Positions 37,605 to 47,892 of a DNA stretch of 64,000 nt are shown piece after piece. The stretch is taken from contig NZ_KN322985.1 in assembly GCF_000774145.1 (NCBI RefSeq), forward strand, positions 23,910 through 87,909. The letters are read 5' to 3'. A program made the translations under genes and the position numbers. Within the stretch, counting starts at the first letter, position 1; each line of letters begins with the position of its first letter. This stretch comes from Pseudomonas mediterranea CFBP 5447 (GTDB lineage: Bacteria; Pseudomonadota; Gammaproteobacteria; Pseudomonadales; Pseudomonadaceae). The notes under the pieces are model-generated. The model was not told the DNA's origin. It saw only the letters and a program-made list of their open reading frames with translations, and did no database searches.

Positions 37605-38360
37605 ATGAACGCAAAAGTCTGGCTGGTGGGTGCGGGTCCTGGCGACCCCGAATTGCTGACCCTCAAGGCCGTTCGCGCCCTGCGCGAAGCCGACGTGGTG
37701 TTAATCGACGATCTGGTCAACGAGGCGGTGCTGGAACATTGCCCAGGTGCCCGCATCATCGCCGTGGGCAAGCGCGGCGGCTGCCGCTCTACGCCACAGG
37801 CCTTCATCCATCGGCTGATGCTGCGCTATGCGCGCCAGGGCAAATGCGTGGTCCGCCTCAAGGGCGGCGACCCGTGCATCTTTGGCCGGGGCGGCGAAGA
37901 AGCGCAATGGCTGCGCGAGCATGGCGTCGAAGTGGAGCTGGTCAATGGCATCACGGCCGGGCTGGCCGGAGCGACCCAGTGCGATATTCCCTTGACCTTG
38001 CGCGGCATCGCCCGGGGCGTGACGCTGATCACTGCCCACACCCAGGATGACAGCAGCCTGAACTGGCAAGCCCTGGCGCAAAGCGGGACGACCTTGGTGG
38101 TGTATATGGGGGTGGCGAAACTGAGCGAGATCCGCGAGCAACTGCTGGCCGGTGGCCTGGCAGCGGATACCCCCGTGGCCATGATCGAGAATGCCTCCCT
38201 GCCTCATCAACGGGACTGCCGTAGCGACCTGGCTTCGATGGAGGCCGACGCCAGTGCGTTTCAGCTCAAGAGCCCGGCGATCCTGGTTATCGGCGCAGTG
38301 GCCGGCGCTGCGGAACTGGCAACGTCCCCATCCGAATGGCGCCAGGCCTCAGCCCTGTAA
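37605..38360 (+). CDS. cobA: uroporphyrinogen-III C-methyltransferase
   Basis: SAM-dependent enzyme making precorrin-2, the precursor of siroheme needed by NirB. The 251-residue protein carries VGAGPGDPELLTLKAVRAL, the family signature VRLKGGDPCIFGRGGEEA, and GITAGLAGATQCDIPLTLRG. It is the stand-alone form rather than the CysG fusion. GTGAGGAAAA precedes the ATG. Last gene of the nirBD-nasC-cobA unit, which ties cofactor supply to nitrite reductase synthesis. Confidence 0.95.
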   Translation: MNAKVWLVGAGPGDPELLTLKAVRALREADVVLIDDLVNEAVLEHCPGARIIAVGKRGGCRSTPQAFIHRLMLRYARQGKCVVRLKGGDPCIFGRGGEEAQWLREHGVEVELVNGITAGLAGATQCDIPLTLRGIARGVTLITAHTQDDSSLNWQALAQSGTTLVVYMGVAKLSEIREQLLAGGLAADTPVAMIENASLPHQRDCRSDLASMEADASAFQLKSPAILVIGAVAGAAELATSPSEWRQASAL

Positions 38361-38414
38361 CAACGCCCTTGCTTGCGATGGTGGCGGTATTCAACATTGT
38401 CGCAAGCCGACCCA

Positions 38415-38576
38415 CCGCTATCGCGAGCAGGCTCGCTCCCACAAGGGACTGCGGTGTGCGGTGGTTCTGTATCGGGCACAGGGCCTGTGGGAGCGCGCCT
38501 GCTCGCGATAGCGGTGGCCCAGCCAATATCGATGTAACTGACCGATAGCCATCGCGAACAAGTTCGCTCCCACAAG
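38415..38576. repeat. three REP elements between cobA and oprF
   Basis: Two inverted copies (38416 onward and near 38484-38510) plus a third, diverged copy (GCGAACAAGTTCGCTCCCAC, 38551-38572). One copy has GAGCGCGCC in place of GAGCGAGCC. Confidence 0.87.
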
Positions 38577-38611
38577 GTTTGCATTTCGCCTTGGGTAAAT
38601 CGCAGGCAAAG

Positions 38612-38638
38612 AAAAGCCCGGCATAAGCCGGGCTTTTC
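38612..38638 (-). terminator. intrinsic terminator of oprF
   Basis: On the minus strand AAAAGCCCGGC-TTAT-GCCGGGCTTTTC; a perfect stem with a T-rich 3' side, 15 bp past the oprF stop codon. Confidence 0.9.
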
Positions 38639-38653
38639 CAAAGCTGTGGCTAA

Positions 38654-39691
38654 TTACTTCTTAGCGTTAGCTTCAGTTTGCGCTTCTACACGACGGTTAA
38701 CAGCACGACCGGCTTCGGTGGCGTTGTCAGCAACTGGGCGGGTTTCGCCGTAGCCAACAGAGTTAACGCGGGATGCTTCAACACCGTACTGGTTGGTCAG
38801 AACCTGCTTAACGGCGTTTGCACGACGCTCGGACAGTTTCTGGTTGTAAGCGTCAGGACCGACGGAGTCAGTGTGACCTTCAACAGTAGTGGTGGTTTCT
38901 GGGTACTGCTTCATGAAGTCAGCCAGGTTCTTGATGTCGCCGTAGCTGTTTGGCTTGACGACCGACTTGTCGAAGTCGAATTTCACGTCCAGCTCAACAC
39001 GTACGGTTTCAGCAGCAGCCGGGCAGCCATCAGCGTCAACGGTAACGTTGGCTGGGGTGTCAGGGCACTTGTCGACGTTGTCGCACACGCCGTCGTTGTC
39101 GCTGTCGGAGCAGACTTCAGCCGGAGCTGGAACTGGAGCAGCAGCAGGCTTGGAGCCGCCACCGAAGTTCACACCGATACCGACGCTTGGAGCCCACTCG
39201 GTGTCGCCTTGGTCGATGTTGTACTGAGCTTCAACGCCGGCACGGGCGTAGAAGTTCTCGGTGAAGTACAGCTTGGCGCCGCCGCCAACGTTGGCGAAGG
39301 TCGAACGGTTACGACCGCTGGAGCCGTTCTGACCGATGCTCTGGTCGGAGAAACCGGCCGAGACGTACGGACGCAGCATGTCACCTGGGTTGTTGAAGTG
39401 GTACAGAGCGTCCAGTGCAGTGTTGGCGCCCTTGATGTTACGACCGTCGTCGGAACGTGCGTTGTGCACTTCGTCGTAGGCCAGACGCAGTTCAACGTCG
39501 TCGGTCAGGAAGTAACCAACCGAACCGCCGAACAGGTTGCCGTTGTTCTTGAAGTTACGAGCGCTGTCGAATTGCTCTTTCTTGGCGAAGCCTTCGATTT
39601 CAACTGCGCCTTGGCCTTGTGCCAGCGCGCCGAACGAAGTAGCGGCAATAAGAGAACCAATGGCAAAGCCCAAGGTGTTTTTCAGTTTCAT
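38654..39691 (-). CDS. oprF: major outer membrane porin OprF
   Basis: 345-residue OmpA-family protein: signal peptide (1-24, ending GALA), N-terminal eight-strand beta-barrel (25-190), Pro/Ala-rich hinge (PAAAPVPAPAE), a calcium-binding-like repeat (DSDNDGVCDNVDKCPDTP) with four cysteines, and a C-terminal OmpA peptidoglycan-binding domain (VEGHTDSVGPDAYNQKLSERR in part). General porin and envelope anchor. sigX lies just upstream on the same strand; in Pseudomonas, SigX contributes to oprF transcription. The 108-bp gap should hold at least one promoter, but I cannot assign it by eye. Confidence 0.97.
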   Translation of the reverse strand: MKLKNTLGFAIGSLIAATSFGALAQGQGAVEIEGFAKKEQFDSARNFKNNGNLFGGSVGYFLTDDVELRLAYDEVHNARSDDGRNIKGANTALDALYHFNNPGDMLRPYVSAGFSDQSIGQNGSSGRNRSTFANVGGGAKLYFTENFYARAGVEAQYNIDQGDTEWAPSVGIGVNFGGGSKPAAAPVPAPAEVCSDSDNDGVCDNVDKCPDTPANVTVDADGCPAAAETVRVELDVKFDFDKSVVKPNSYGDIKNLADFMKQYPETTTTVEGHTDSVGPDAYNQKLSERRANAVKQVLTNQYGVEASRVNSVGYGETRPVADNATEAGRAVNRRVEAQTEANAKK

Positions 39692-39799
39692 CCGTTAAAT
39701 CCCCATCTGGTGATTGTGAAGCAGTCCCGCAAACCGGGGGACAACTCGGCGGCAAGTCTATCAGAACTTGCCTACACGTAAGAGATATTTGCGCCGAAC

Positions 39800-40390
39800 T
39801 TAAGTTTCGGCAGTACCTGCAAATTTCTCACGCAGCTTATCGAGAGCGCGCTTGTAACGCATTTTTGTCGCGCTCAAACCCATGTGCATTATGTCTGCGA
39901 TCTCTTGGAATTCCAGTTCTGCGACAAATCGTAGCACCAGAATTTCACGGTCGATCGGGTTCACATAAACCAGCCAGCGATCGAGTCCACCCTTTTCCTC
40001 GGGCTTGGGCGCCTTTTCTTCGGACGCTTCCTCGAGAGGGTCAAGGCTCAAGGCGTCCATCAAGCGACGCTTTCGCCGTTCCTTGCGATACTGTGTGATG
40101 CATTCGTTGTACGTGATGCTATATAGCCATGTCTTGAACTTCGATTTCCCCTCGAAGTTCTTCAGGCCATACAGCACCTTCAACATCACCTCCTGACAGA
40201 CATCGTCAGCGTCGCGATCGTTCCCTAGATAACGTGCACAGACGTTAAATAATGTACGTTGGTAACGGCGCATCAACTCTTCGTAAGCACGTGTTACGTG
40301 GAACAGCTCCGTATGCGCGCGCGCGACCAACTCCTCATCAGAGAGATCACGGGGGTCATAGCGCGTGGACAGCGATTGGGGTTTGTTCAA
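39800..40390 (-). CDS. sigX: ECF sigma factor SigX
   Basis: 196-residue extracytoplasmic-function sigma factor controlling envelope and fatty-acid functions in pseudomonads. Region 2 (YQRTLFNVCARYLGNDRDADD) and region 4 (FQEIADIMHMGLSATKMRYK) are separated by an acidic linker (EEASEEKAPKPEEKGG). The start is a TTG at 40390 (reads LNKPQSLSTRYD if decoded literally), with no strong Shine-Dalgarno visible; I keep it because the next in-frame ATG would remove part of region 2. No anti-sigma gene is adjacent. Confidence 0.94.
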   Translation of the reverse strand: MNKPQSLSTRYDPRDLSDEELVARAHTELFHVTRAYEELMRRYQRTLFNVCARYLGNDRDADDVCQEVMLKVLYGLKNFEGKSKFKTWLYSITYNECITQYRKERRKRRLMDALSLDPLEEASEEKAPKPEEKGGLDRWLVYVNPIDREILVLRFVAELEFQEIADIMHMGLSATKMRYKRALDKLREKFAGTAET

Positions 40391-40481
40391 AACAAGTCGG
40401 GCCGACGGTCTAGGTCAATGTGCGCCGCAGCCTGCGGTAGCAGGCATTTTGCGGCGGCATACATTAGCAGAGTTTGCCGGG

Positions 40482-41312
40482 TTAGCGGCTACTCACATGC
40501 TGCTCCAGCAGGATCCGATTGGAGAGCGACACCAGTTCGCCCTCCTCGGTCAGCAATGTAGTCTTCACCGTGCCGATCTCCTCGATCTGGCCTTCGACCT
40601 CTCCAACCCGCACCTGTTGCCCAACTTCATACAGCTCACGCACATAGATTCCCGCGAGAATCTGGCCGGCGATCTCCCGGCTTCCCAACCCCATGGCCAG
40701 CGCGATCGCCAGACCAACGGTAATCAATACGATCACGATCACATGGTTGAGCAGGTCGGTCTTGACCTCCAACTGGCTGATCGCGACAGAAATACTGATG
40801 ATGATCACCAGGCCCTGGGCGATGCGCCCCAGGCCCGAGGCGTAATCCAGCCCGACACCTTCGGCTGCGCCGCGCACCAGCCCATTGACCAGTTGAGCCA
40901 GCAGTACACCAACCAGCAGCACCAGGGCCGCCCCGAACACCTTGGGCAAGTACAGCGCAAGCATGTCGAGGGTGGCCGAAACCCGCTGCAGGCCCAGGGA
41001 CTCAGCCGCAGAGACGAGAAAAATAAGCAGCACGAACCAGTAGACAATCTTGCCCACCAGGGTCGAGATCGGTACCTGGATGCCGCCACGGGACAGCAGC
41101 TTGGTCAGGCCCGTGCCGCCCATCAGGCGATCCAGACCCAGCTTGGCCAACAGCTTGGACAGCAGCGTGTCCAGCAACTTGGCCACGACGAACCCCAACA
41201 GCACCACCACCAGGGCACCGAACAGGTTCGGGATGAAATTGGCCACTTTGGTCCATAGCGCAGTCATTGCCGCGACGAGGCTCTGGGTCCAGAGATTCAG
41301 TTCCATATTCAA
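40482..41312 (-). CDS. cmpX: CmpX, small mechanosensitive-channel-like membrane protein
   Basis: 276-residue inner-membrane protein with about five hydrophobic helices in repeats (LFGALVVVLLGFVVAKLLD; YWFVLLIFLVSAAESL; VFGAALVLLVGVLLAQLV) and a short C-terminal MscS-like beta domain (VGEVEGQIEEIGTVKTTLL). It lies between sigX and crfX, the conserved Pseudomonas order, and is thought to act in membrane stress signalling to SigX; that role is from knowledge of the locus. The crfX stop lies at its start codon region. Confidence 0.9.
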   Translation of the reverse strand: MNMELNLWTQSLVAAMTALWTKVANFIPNLFGALVVVLLGFVVAKLLDTLLSKLLAKLGLDRLMGGTGLTKLLSRGGIQVPISTLVGKIVYWFVLLIFLVSAAESLGLQRVSATLDMLALYLPKVFGAALVLLVGVLLAQLVNGLVRGAAEGVGLDYASGLGRIAQGLVIIISISVAISQLEVKTDLLNHVIVIVLITVGLAIALAMGLGSREIAGQILAGIYVRELYEVGQQVRVGEVEGQIEEIGTVKTTLLTEEGELVSLSNRILLEQHVSSR

Positions 41313-41554
41313 TCAGCCTTATCAGCGGTGCGGGTAACAGGTTTACGACGGGAAACCGGCGAGACATGGGCCGACCCGTTGTTCAAGGCGATCATCAGCG
41401 CGGGCAGCCAACGGCCCAGCAGGCTGAACAGATCGCCCGCGCCGACCTGGCGGTTGGCGGTTTTCAGCACACGCCCCAAGCAGGCATCGTCATCCCGGCT
41501 GGACGGCGAGGCCTTGAGCATGTCGCGCAAAGACTGTTCAAACGGATCGTGCAT
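41309..41554 (-). CDS. crfX: CrfX small protein
   Basis: 81-residue protein of unknown function, MHDPFEQSLRDMLKASPSSR at the N terminus, with one amphipathic/hydrophobic stretch (LFSLLGRWLPALMIAL). I take the ATG at 41554 behind AGAGGTGCGT; a GTG two codons upstream is possible. It overlaps cmpX by 4 bp, so the two are co-translated. Recognised by locus and sequence as the CrfX of the cmaX-crfX-cmpX-sigX-oprF cluster. Confidence 0.85.
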   Translation of the reverse strand: MHDPFEQSLRDMLKASPSSRDDDACLGRVLKTANRQVGAGDLFSLLGRWLPALMIALNNGSAHVSPVSRRKPVTRTADKAD

Positions 41555-41616
41555 ACGCACCTCTCGTGATGTCTGTGAAAGACGCGATCAAATTTCGTCG
41601 GGTCACATGAAACCTG

Positions 41617-42612
41617 TTACACCCAGCGCAGACGACGGAACAACCACCACTGCCCCAGCGCCACGCAGACCATCAGCAGGCACGCGACCAGGAAGCCATA
41701 AGGGCTTTGGGAGAATGGAATACCGCCGACATTGATGCCCAGCAGGCCCGTGAGAAAACTCATCGGCAGGAAGATCCCGGTGATGATGCCGAAACGGTAC
41801 ATCGTCCGGTTCATGCGCACGGAAAGGCGCCGGTCTTCAGCCTCCAGCACAAGCCCCACGCGCTCCCGGGTCAATTCCAGCTCTTCGAGGTAGCGGGTCA
41901 GGCTGTTGTTCAATTCATTCCAGTAATCGCCATCGTCCTCGACGAACCAGGGCAGTTTGATGCGCGACATCTGGCCGAAAATATCTCGCTGCGGGGCCAG
42001 GAACCGCTTCAGTCCGGCGGCCCGGCGACGAATGTGCAAGATGGCATCGTGCTCGGGGGTATACCGTTCGTCGGCATCGAGCATTTCCTCTTCGCCGTCG
42101 ACGATTTCCGAGAGCTGGGAAACCAGATCCTGGACCTTGTTGGTCAGGTACTGCGCCATATAAAGGATGAGTTCCGACGCGGTTTTCGGCCCCTTGCCTT
42201 CGGCCAGGTGCGCCAACAGCTCATCGGTGGCACGCAGGGGACGAAGACGCAGGGAAATCACCCGCTGGGCGGAAGCGAAAATCCGCACCGAGACCATGTC
42301 TTCCGGCTCGGCGCCCGGGTTGAGGTTGATACCCCTGAGGAACAGCAGCAGCTCGGCTTCGGGCAGCGGCAACAGCCGTGGCCGGGTGTTCTCCTCGAGC
42401 AGCAGATCGCAGTTGAACTCGCTCAATCCGCTGGATTTACGCAACCAGGTATGGGTCTGCGGATGGCTGCGATCCCAATGCAGCCACAGGCTTTCGTGCG
42501 CCTGCAACTGCAGAGCGTCGAGCTCGGTCCGGGCAATCGAACGCGCGCCGCCTTTACCGTCCAGCACCAGGGCATGCACCAATCCCCATTGCGCGTTTTC
42601 TTCCTCGAACAT
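41617..42612 (-). CDS. cmaX: CorA/ZntB family cation transporter CmaX
   Basis: 331-residue 2-TM metal ion channel/transporter. Long cytoplasmic N-terminal domain (1-265) followed by two C-terminal helices; the selectivity loop after the first helix reads GINVGGIP, the GIN variant seen in ZntB-like members instead of GMN of CorA. The ATG at 42612 has AGGG at ribosome-site distance; an ATG two codons earlier is too close to it. Ion specificity (Mg or Zn) is not decided by sequence. Confidence 0.88.
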   Translation of the reverse strand: MFEEENAQWGLVHALVLDGKGGARSIARTELDALQLQAHESLWLHWDRSHPQTHTWLRKSSGLSEFNCDLLLEENTRPRLLPLPEAELLLFLRGINLNPGAEPEDMVSVRIFASAQRVISLRLRPLRATDELLAHLAEGKGPKTASELILYMAQYLTNKVQDLVSQLSEIVDGEEEMLDADERYTPEHDAILHIRRRAAGLKRFLAPQRDIFGQMSRIKLPWFVEDDGDYWNELNNSLTRYLEELELTRERVGLVLEAEDRRLSVRMNRTMYRFGIITGIFLPMSFLTGLLGINVGGIPFSQSPYGFLVACLLMVCVALGQWWLFRRLRWV

Positions 42613-42637
42613 CCTCATCCCTTACGGCTTTGACGCT

Positions 42638-43129
42638 TCATTCAGGCATTTTCAGCGGGCTTGGCGAGACGATCACGCCGTTATTGTCCGCATAGACATA
42701 TTCGCCCGGACGAAACGTCACGCCGGCAAAGGTCACGGCCACATTGAGATCACCGATACCGCGCTTGTCGGTTTTCATGGGATGGCTGGCGAGGGCCTGG
42801 ACACCGAGGTCGGTCTGGGCGATGACATCCACGTCGCGGATGCAGCCGTAGATCACCAACCCTTCCCAACCGTTTTTCGCGGCTTTCTCGGCCAGCATGT
42901 CGCCCAACAGCGCGCGGCGCAGGGAGCCGCCGCCGTCGACGACCAGTACCTTGCCATTGCCCTTGAGTTCAACCTGCTCCTTGACCAGGGAGTTGTCCTC
43001 GAAGCACTTGATGGTCACGATTTCACCGCCAAACGAATCGCGGCCGCCGAAATTGCTGAACATCGGTTCCAGCACCTGCACCAGGTCCGGATAGGCGTCG
43101 CACAGGTCGGGCGTGAGGTAATGGTTCAT
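42638..43129 (-). CDS. rraA: RraA family protein
   Basis: 163-residue protein matching the RraA fold: [20 protein letters not shown] at the N terminus and [20 protein letters not shown] plus [12 protein letters not shown] in the core. Members either bind RNase E and inhibit it or act as 4-hydroxy-4-methyl-2-oxoglutarate/oxaloacetate aldolases; the residues RD (in CIRDVD) used by the aldolases are present, so function is not settled. Confidence 0.9.
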   Translation of the reverse strand: MNHYLTPDLCDAYPDLVQVLEPMFSNFGGRDSFGGEIVTIKCFEDNSLVKEQVELKGNGKVLVVDGGGSLRRALLGDMLAEKAAKNGWEGLVIYGCIRDVDVIAQTDLGVQALASHPMKTDKRGIGDLNVAVTFAGVTFRPGEYVYADNNGVIVSPSPLKMPE

Positions 43130-43242
43130 CGAACAACTCCTGGGAGATTGGAACGTCAGACTGGATGAGCAACCGTTTGTGACCGGAACCGTTTAACGCG
43201 TCATATCTTAGCCGCAAGCCGACTGAAGCGAAATGCCCTTGC

Positions 43243-44232
43243 TCACACCGCCTCGGCCAGATCCGGCAGGGTTGCCGGCAAAGGCATGCTCTGTTCCTCC
43301 AGCCAACGCGCCACCAGAGGCCAGACCTCCGCATGCGCAGCCTTGCTGACCAGCATCTCGACATGACCGAAATCGTCACCGAAGCCGTGCTCCCGGCCCA
43401 GGCAGACAAACCGCTTGCGCTCGGAACCCAGCTGCTCGAACAGTTTGCGGCAAGCCCAGGTCGGGTCCTGGTGATCGCCAGCGGCGCTCACCGCCAGTAC
43501 CGGCACCTGCACCTCGGCCAGGCCCGCCCACCAGTCCTTCTCGGCATCGCCGAAACGGCCGAACAAGCCGTACCAACGCATGCTCTCCAGGGCAAGGCCG
43601 ATGGGCTCGTCCTCCGGACCGCGCTTGAGCCGGGAGCCGGACAACTGCGCGAAACGCTTGAGGATGAAGCGTCCGCCCCACTCCACCGGTGGAATTTTCA
43701 GCGGCCAGTAGGTGCGGCTGACCTGGGTGCCGAAGAACGCCGCCGACGCTACGGCTGGTTCGCCCAGGTATTGGCCGCCCAACGCTGCCGCCAGGGTGAT
43801 GCCCCCCAGGGAATGGCCGATCCAGTGCGGCACTTGCCCGCTCTGTTCGCGCACAAAGGCGCCGATGGCCGGCAAGTCGTAGCGGGCGTAGTCAGCTACA
43901 CGATTGTTGCGATAGTTCTGGTTGCGCTGGGACAGCCCATGGCCGCGCATCTCGGGGATCCATACATCGAAGCCCAGGCGTGTCAGGTATGCCCCAAGGC
44001 CGAGGCCCTTGGGTGAATACCAGAAGCGCCGGTTGGAAAAGCTGCCGTGCAACAGGATCACGGGGACACCACGGGCTTCGGCGCCGTCAGCCATGCCTAA
44101 CCGGGTGACCGCCAGCTCGACGCTGTAGTCCGGGCTGTTGCCGGGTTTCAAACGGTAGACGTCTTCGCTCAGATCACCGCGCCGCTCGGCGCTGATCAGG
44201 GCGACAGGAAAGAGGTTGCTGCTGCTTTGCAT
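43243..44232 (-). CDS. alpha/beta hydrolase, putative esterase/lipase
   Basis: 329-residue alpha/beta hydrolase with the oxyanion motif LLHGSFSNRRFW, nucleophile elbow GHSLGG and a C-terminal His in GREHGFGDDFGHVEML; the acid is probably the Asp in SAAGDHQDP. No signal peptide is visible. Start ATG at 44232 (MQSSSNLFPVALI). Substrate unknown. The position between rraA and ppsA is conserved in Pseudomonas. Confidence 0.82.
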   Translation of the reverse strand: MQSSSNLFPVALISAERRGDLSEDVYRLKPGNSPDYSVELAVTRLGMADGAEARGVPVILLHGSFSNRRFWYSPKGLGLGAYLTRLGFDVWIPEMRGHGLSQRNQNYRNNRVADYARYDLPAIGAFVREQSGQVPHWIGHSLGGITLAAALGGQYLGEPAVASAAFFGTQVSRTYWPLKIPPVEWGGRFILKRFAQLSGSRLKRGPEDEPIGLALESMRWYGLFGRFGDAEKDWWAGLAEVQVPVLAVSAAGDHQDPTWACRKLFEQLGSERKRFVCLGREHGFGDDFGHVEMLVSKAAHAEVWPLVARWLEEQSMPLPATLPDLAEAV

Positions 44233-44260
44233 AATGCTCTTGCACAAAAAAAAGACGACC

Positions 44261-44349
44261 GTGGGAGCGAGCCTGCTCGCGATCGCGGTGGGTCAGCAAA
44301 ATCAATATCGACTGACACTCCGCAATCGCGAGCAGGCTCGCTCCCACAC
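44261..44349. repeat. REP pair between the hydrolase gene and ppsA
   Basis: Inverted REP copies around a linker with GTGGGTCAG ... CTGACACTC arms, the most canonical BIME in the window. Confidence 0.92.
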
Positions 44350-44394
44350 AGGAATTACCCGGCAAACATTACCGGTGAGGTCCCTTTTACTCGA

Positions 44395-46770
44395 TCAAAC
44401 CGCGCCCTGCCCTTCAGCCAGGAAGAACCAGGTTTCCAGGACGGAGTCCGGGTTCAACGACACGCTTTCGATGCCCTGCTCCATCAGCCACTTGGCCAGG
44501 TCCGGGTGGTCCGAAGGGCCCTGGCCGCAGATGCCGATGTACTTGCCAGCCTTGTTGCACGCAGCAATGGCGTTGGCCAGCAGCTTCTTGACCGCCGGAT
44601 TCCGCTCGTCGAACAGGTGCGCAATGATTCCGGAGTCGCGGTCCAGGCCCAGGGTCAACTGGGTCAGGTCGTTGGAGCCGATGGAGAAACCGTCGAAGAA
44701 CTCGAGGAACTCTTCCGCCAGGATCGCGTTGGATGGCAGTTCGCACATCATGATCACACGCAAGCCGTTCTCGCCACGGGCCAGGCCGTTTTCCGCCAGC
44801 AGGTCGACCACTTGGCTCGCTTCGCCCAGGGTACGCACGAACGGCACCATGATCTCGACGTTGGTCAGGCCCATGTCGTTGCGTACGCGCTTGAGGGCGC
44901 GGCATTCGAGCTCGAAGCAGTCACGGAACGTTTCGCTGATGTAGCGCGAAGCGCCGCGGAAGCCCAGCATCGGGTTTTCTTCTTCCGGCTCGTAGAGCTT
45001 GCCGCCGATCAGGTTGGCGTATTCGTTGGACTTGAAGTCCGACAGGCGCACGATGACCTTTTTCGGATAGAACGCTGCGGCCAGGGTGCTGATGCCTTCC
45101 ACCAGTTTCTCGACATAGAAACCGACCGGGTCGTCGTAGCCGGCAATGCGCTTGTCGACGCTGTCCTTGATCTCTGGCGGCAAGCCGCTGTAGTTCAGCA
45201 AAGCCTTGGGGTGCACGCCGATCATGCGGTTGATGATGAACTCCAGGCGGGCCAGGCCCACGCCGGCGTTCGGCAACTGCGCGAAATCGAAGGCACGGTC
45301 CGGGTTGCCGACGTTCATCATGATCTTGAACGGCAGCTCCGGCATGGCGTCCACGGAGTTCTTCTTGATGTCGAAGCCCAGCTCACCTTCGAAGATGTAG
45401 CCGGTATCGCCCTCGGCACAGGAAACGGTCACGCCCTGGCCGTCCTTGAGCAGTTCGGTGGCATTGCCGCAGCCCACCACCGCCGGGATACCCAGCTCAC
45501 GGGCGATGATCGCCGCGTGGCAGGTACGTCCGCCACGGTTGGTGACGATGGCGCTGGCGCGCTTCATCACCGGCTCCCAATCCGGGTCGGTCATGTCGGA
45601 AACCAGTACGTCGCCGGCCTGGACCTTGTCCATCTCCGAGACGTCCTTGATGATCCGCACCTTGCCGGCGCCGATGCGCTGGCCGATGGCACGACCTTCC
45701 ACCAGCACGGTGCCGGTTTCCTTGAGCAGGTAGCGCTCCATGACGTTGGCCTGGGTGCGGCTCTTCACGGTTTCCGGGCGGGCCTGCACGATGTACAGTT
45801 TGCCGTCGTCACCGTCCTTGGCCCATTCGATATCCATCGGGCACTTGTAGTGCTGCTCGATGATCATGGCTTGCTTGGCCAGCTCGCTGACTTCGGCGTC
45901 GGTCAGGCAGAAACGGGCGCGCTCGGCCTTGTCCACATCGACGGTTTTCACCGAACGACCGGCCTTGGCTTCGTCGCCGTAGATCATCTTGATGGCCTTG
46001 CTGCCCAGGTTACGGCGCAGGATGGCCGGACGACCGGCTTGCAAGGTGCCTTTATGGACGTAGAACTCATCCGGGTTCACCGCGCCCTGGACGACGGTTT
46101 CACCCAGGCCGTAGGCGCCGGTGATGAACACCACGTCACGGAAGCCCGACTCGGTGTCGAGGGTGAACATCACGCCGGCGGTGCCGGTTTCGGAACGGAC
46201 CATGCGCTGCACGCCTGCGGACAGGGCGACCAGCTTGTGGTCGAAGCCCTGGTGCACGCGGTAGGAAATGGCACGGTCGTTGAAAAGGGAGGCGAAGACT
46301 TCCTTGGCGGCGCGGATGACGTTTTCCACGCCACGGATGTTCAGGAAGGTTTCCTGCTGGCCGGCGAAGGAAGCATCCGGCAAGTCTTCGGCGGTGGCCG
46401 AGGAACGCACGGCGACAGCGATGTCGGGGTTGCCTTCGGACAGCCTGGCGAAAGCGGTACGGATTTCGCTGTTCAGTTGCTCTGGGAATTCGGCTTCCAT
46501 GATCCATTGGCGGATCTGGGCACCGGTCTTGGCCAGGGCATTGACGTCGTCGACGTCCAGGGCATCGAGCGCATCGTGGATCTGTTTGTTCAGGCCGCTC
46601 AGTTCCAGGAAATCACGATAAGCCTGAGCTGTCGTGGCGAAGCCACCCGGCACCGATACGCCGGCACCGGCGAGGTTACTGATCATCTCGCCCAGGGATG
46701 CGTTCTTGCCCCCCACATGCTCCACATCATGGACGCCGAGCTTATCGAGGGAAACTACGTACTCTACCAA
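44395..46770 (-). CDS. ppsA: phosphoenolpyruvate synthase
   Basis: Converts pyruvate and ATP to phosphoenolpyruvate for gluconeogenesis. The 791-residue enzyme has an N-terminal ATP-grasp domain ([33 protein letters not shown]), a central swivelling domain with the phosphohistidine in [15 protein letters not shown] and a C-terminal PEP-binding TIM barrel ([17 protein letters not shown]; catalytic Cys in [11 protein letters not shown]). The start is TTG at 46770, preceded by GGAGAGATCACC and giving [12 protein letters not shown]; longer frames upstream lack such a site. Divergent from its regulator ppsR. Confidence 0.96.
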   Translation of the reverse strand: MVEYVVSLDKLGVHDVEHVGGKNASLGEMISNLAGAGVSVPGGFATTAQAYRDFLELSGLNKQIHDALDALDVDDVNALAKTGAQIRQWIMEAEFPEQLNSEIRTAFARLSEGNPDIAVAVRSSATAEDLPDASFAGQQETFLNIRGVENVIRAAKEVFASLFNDRAISYRVHQGFDHKLVALSAGVQRMVRSETGTAGVMFTLDTESGFRDVVFITGAYGLGETVVQGAVNPDEFYVHKGTLQAGRPAILRRNLGSKAIKMIYGDEAKAGRSVKTVDVDKAERARFCLTDAEVSELAKQAMIIEQHYKCPMDIEWAKDGDDGKLYIVQARPETVKSRTQANVMERYLLKETGTVLVEGRAIGQRIGAGKVRIIKDVSEMDKVQAGDVLVSDMTDPDWEPVMKRASAIVTNRGGRTCHAAIIARELGIPAVVGCGNATELLKDGQGVTVSCAEGDTGYIFEGELGFDIKKNSVDAMPELPFKIMMNVGNPDRAFDFAQLPNAGVGLARLEFIINRMIGVHPKALLNYSGLPPEIKDSVDKRIAGYDDPVGFYVEKLVEGISTLAAAFYPKKVIVRLSDFKSNEYANLIGGKLYEPEEENPMLGFRGASRYISETFRDCFELECRALKRVRNDMGLTNVEIMVPFVRTLGEASQVVDLLAENGLARGENGLRVIMMCELPSNAILAEEFLEFFDGFSIGSNDLTQLTLGLDRDSGIIAHLFDERNPAVKKLLANAIAACNKAGKYIGICGQGPSDHPDLAKWLMEQGIESVSLNPDSVLETWFFLAEGQGAV

Positions 46771-46946
46771 GGTGATCTCTCCACTAACTGTGTTGGAAAA
46801 GCTCAAGGCACCGGCGACTCCTGGGGAGCGTTGGCCGGCGATATGGCCTGGACCTGGAAAATAAGTGAGAATGCTGGCCACTGGCGGCCAACAAATCGCG
46901 CCTATCATATCCAAGAATCGTCACTAGCTTAAGGCCCAAGGCGCAA

Positions 46947-47765
46947 ATGAAACGATCTGCTTTCTTTATCTCCGATGGGACCGGCATTACCGCCGAAACC
47001 CTGGGCCAAAGCCTTTTGGCGCAATTCGAAAACATTACCTTCACCAAGCTGACACGTCCGTACATCGACAGCGTCGACAAGGCGCGGGCGATGGTACAGC
47101 AAATCAATAAAGCCGCCGAAACCGACGGCTTTCGCCCGATCATCTTCGATACCATCGTCAATCAGGACATCCGTGAGATTCTCGCAACGTCCAATGGTTT
47201 CATGATCGACATTTTTTCTACCTTCCTGGCGCCCCTGGAGCAGGAGCTGAGCGAGCATTCTTCCTACTCGGTCGGCAAATCCCACTCCATCGGCCACAAC
47301 TCCAATTACATGGAGCGGATCGAGGCGGTCAACTTCGCGCTGGACAACGATGACGGCGCCCGCACGCATTATTACGACAAGGCCGACCTGATCCTAGTGG
47401 GGGTGTCGCGTTGTGGTAAGACACCGACGTGTCTGTACATGGCGATGCAGTTCGGCATCCGTGCGGCCAACTATCCGCTGACCGAAGAAGACATGGAGCG
47501 CCTGCAACTGCCCAGCGCCCTGCGCGCCCACCAGCACAAGCTGTTCGGCCTGACCATCGACCCGGATCGCCTTACCGCGATCCGCAACGAGCGCAAGCCC
47601 AACAGCCGCTATTCCAGCTACGCCCAGTGTGAGTTCGAAGTGCGCGAGGTGGAAAACCTGTTCCGACGGGAGAATATCCCCCACATCAACTCCACGCATT
47701 TTTCCGTGGAGGAGATTTCGGCGAAGATCCTGGTGGAAAAAGGCGTGGAGCGGCGGTTCAAGTAG
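46947..47765 (+). CDS. ppsR: PEP synthase regulatory protein (kinase-pyrophosphorylase)
   Basis: 272-residue DUF299 bifunctional enzyme that inactivates PEP synthase by ADP-dependent phosphorylation and reactivates it by Pi-dependent dephosphorylation. N-terminal [19 protein letters not shown] and the P-loop [15 protein letters not shown] are diagnostic. Divergent from ppsA across 176 bp. Confidence 0.95.
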   Translation: MKRSAFFISDGTGITAETLGQSLLAQFENITFTKLTRPYIDSVDKARAMVQQINKAAETDGFRPIIFDTIVNQDIREILATSNGFMIDIFSTFLAPLEQELSEHSSYSVGKSHSIGHNSNYMERIEAVNFALDNDDGARTHYYDKADLILVGVSRCGKTPTCLYMAMQFGIRAANYPLTEEDMERLQLPSALRAHQHKLFGLTIDPDRLTAIRNERKPNSRYSSYAQCEFEVREVENLFRRENIPHINSTHFSVEEISAKILVEKGVERRFK

Positions 47766-47780
47766 CCGCAGAGACAATAC

Positions 47781-47871
47781 CTGTGGGAGCGAGCCTGCTC
47801 GCGATAGCGGTGTGTCAGCCGACTTCTAATAGGCTGATCCACCGCTATCGCGAGCAGGCTCGCTCCCACAA
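47781..47871. repeat. REP pair downstream of ppsR
   Basis: Two full inverted REP copies with a GTGTGTCAG ... GCTGATCCACC linker, between convergent ppsR and the GNAT gene. Confidence 0.92.
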
Positions 47872-47892
47872 GGGATTCGCGGAAATCCTGGG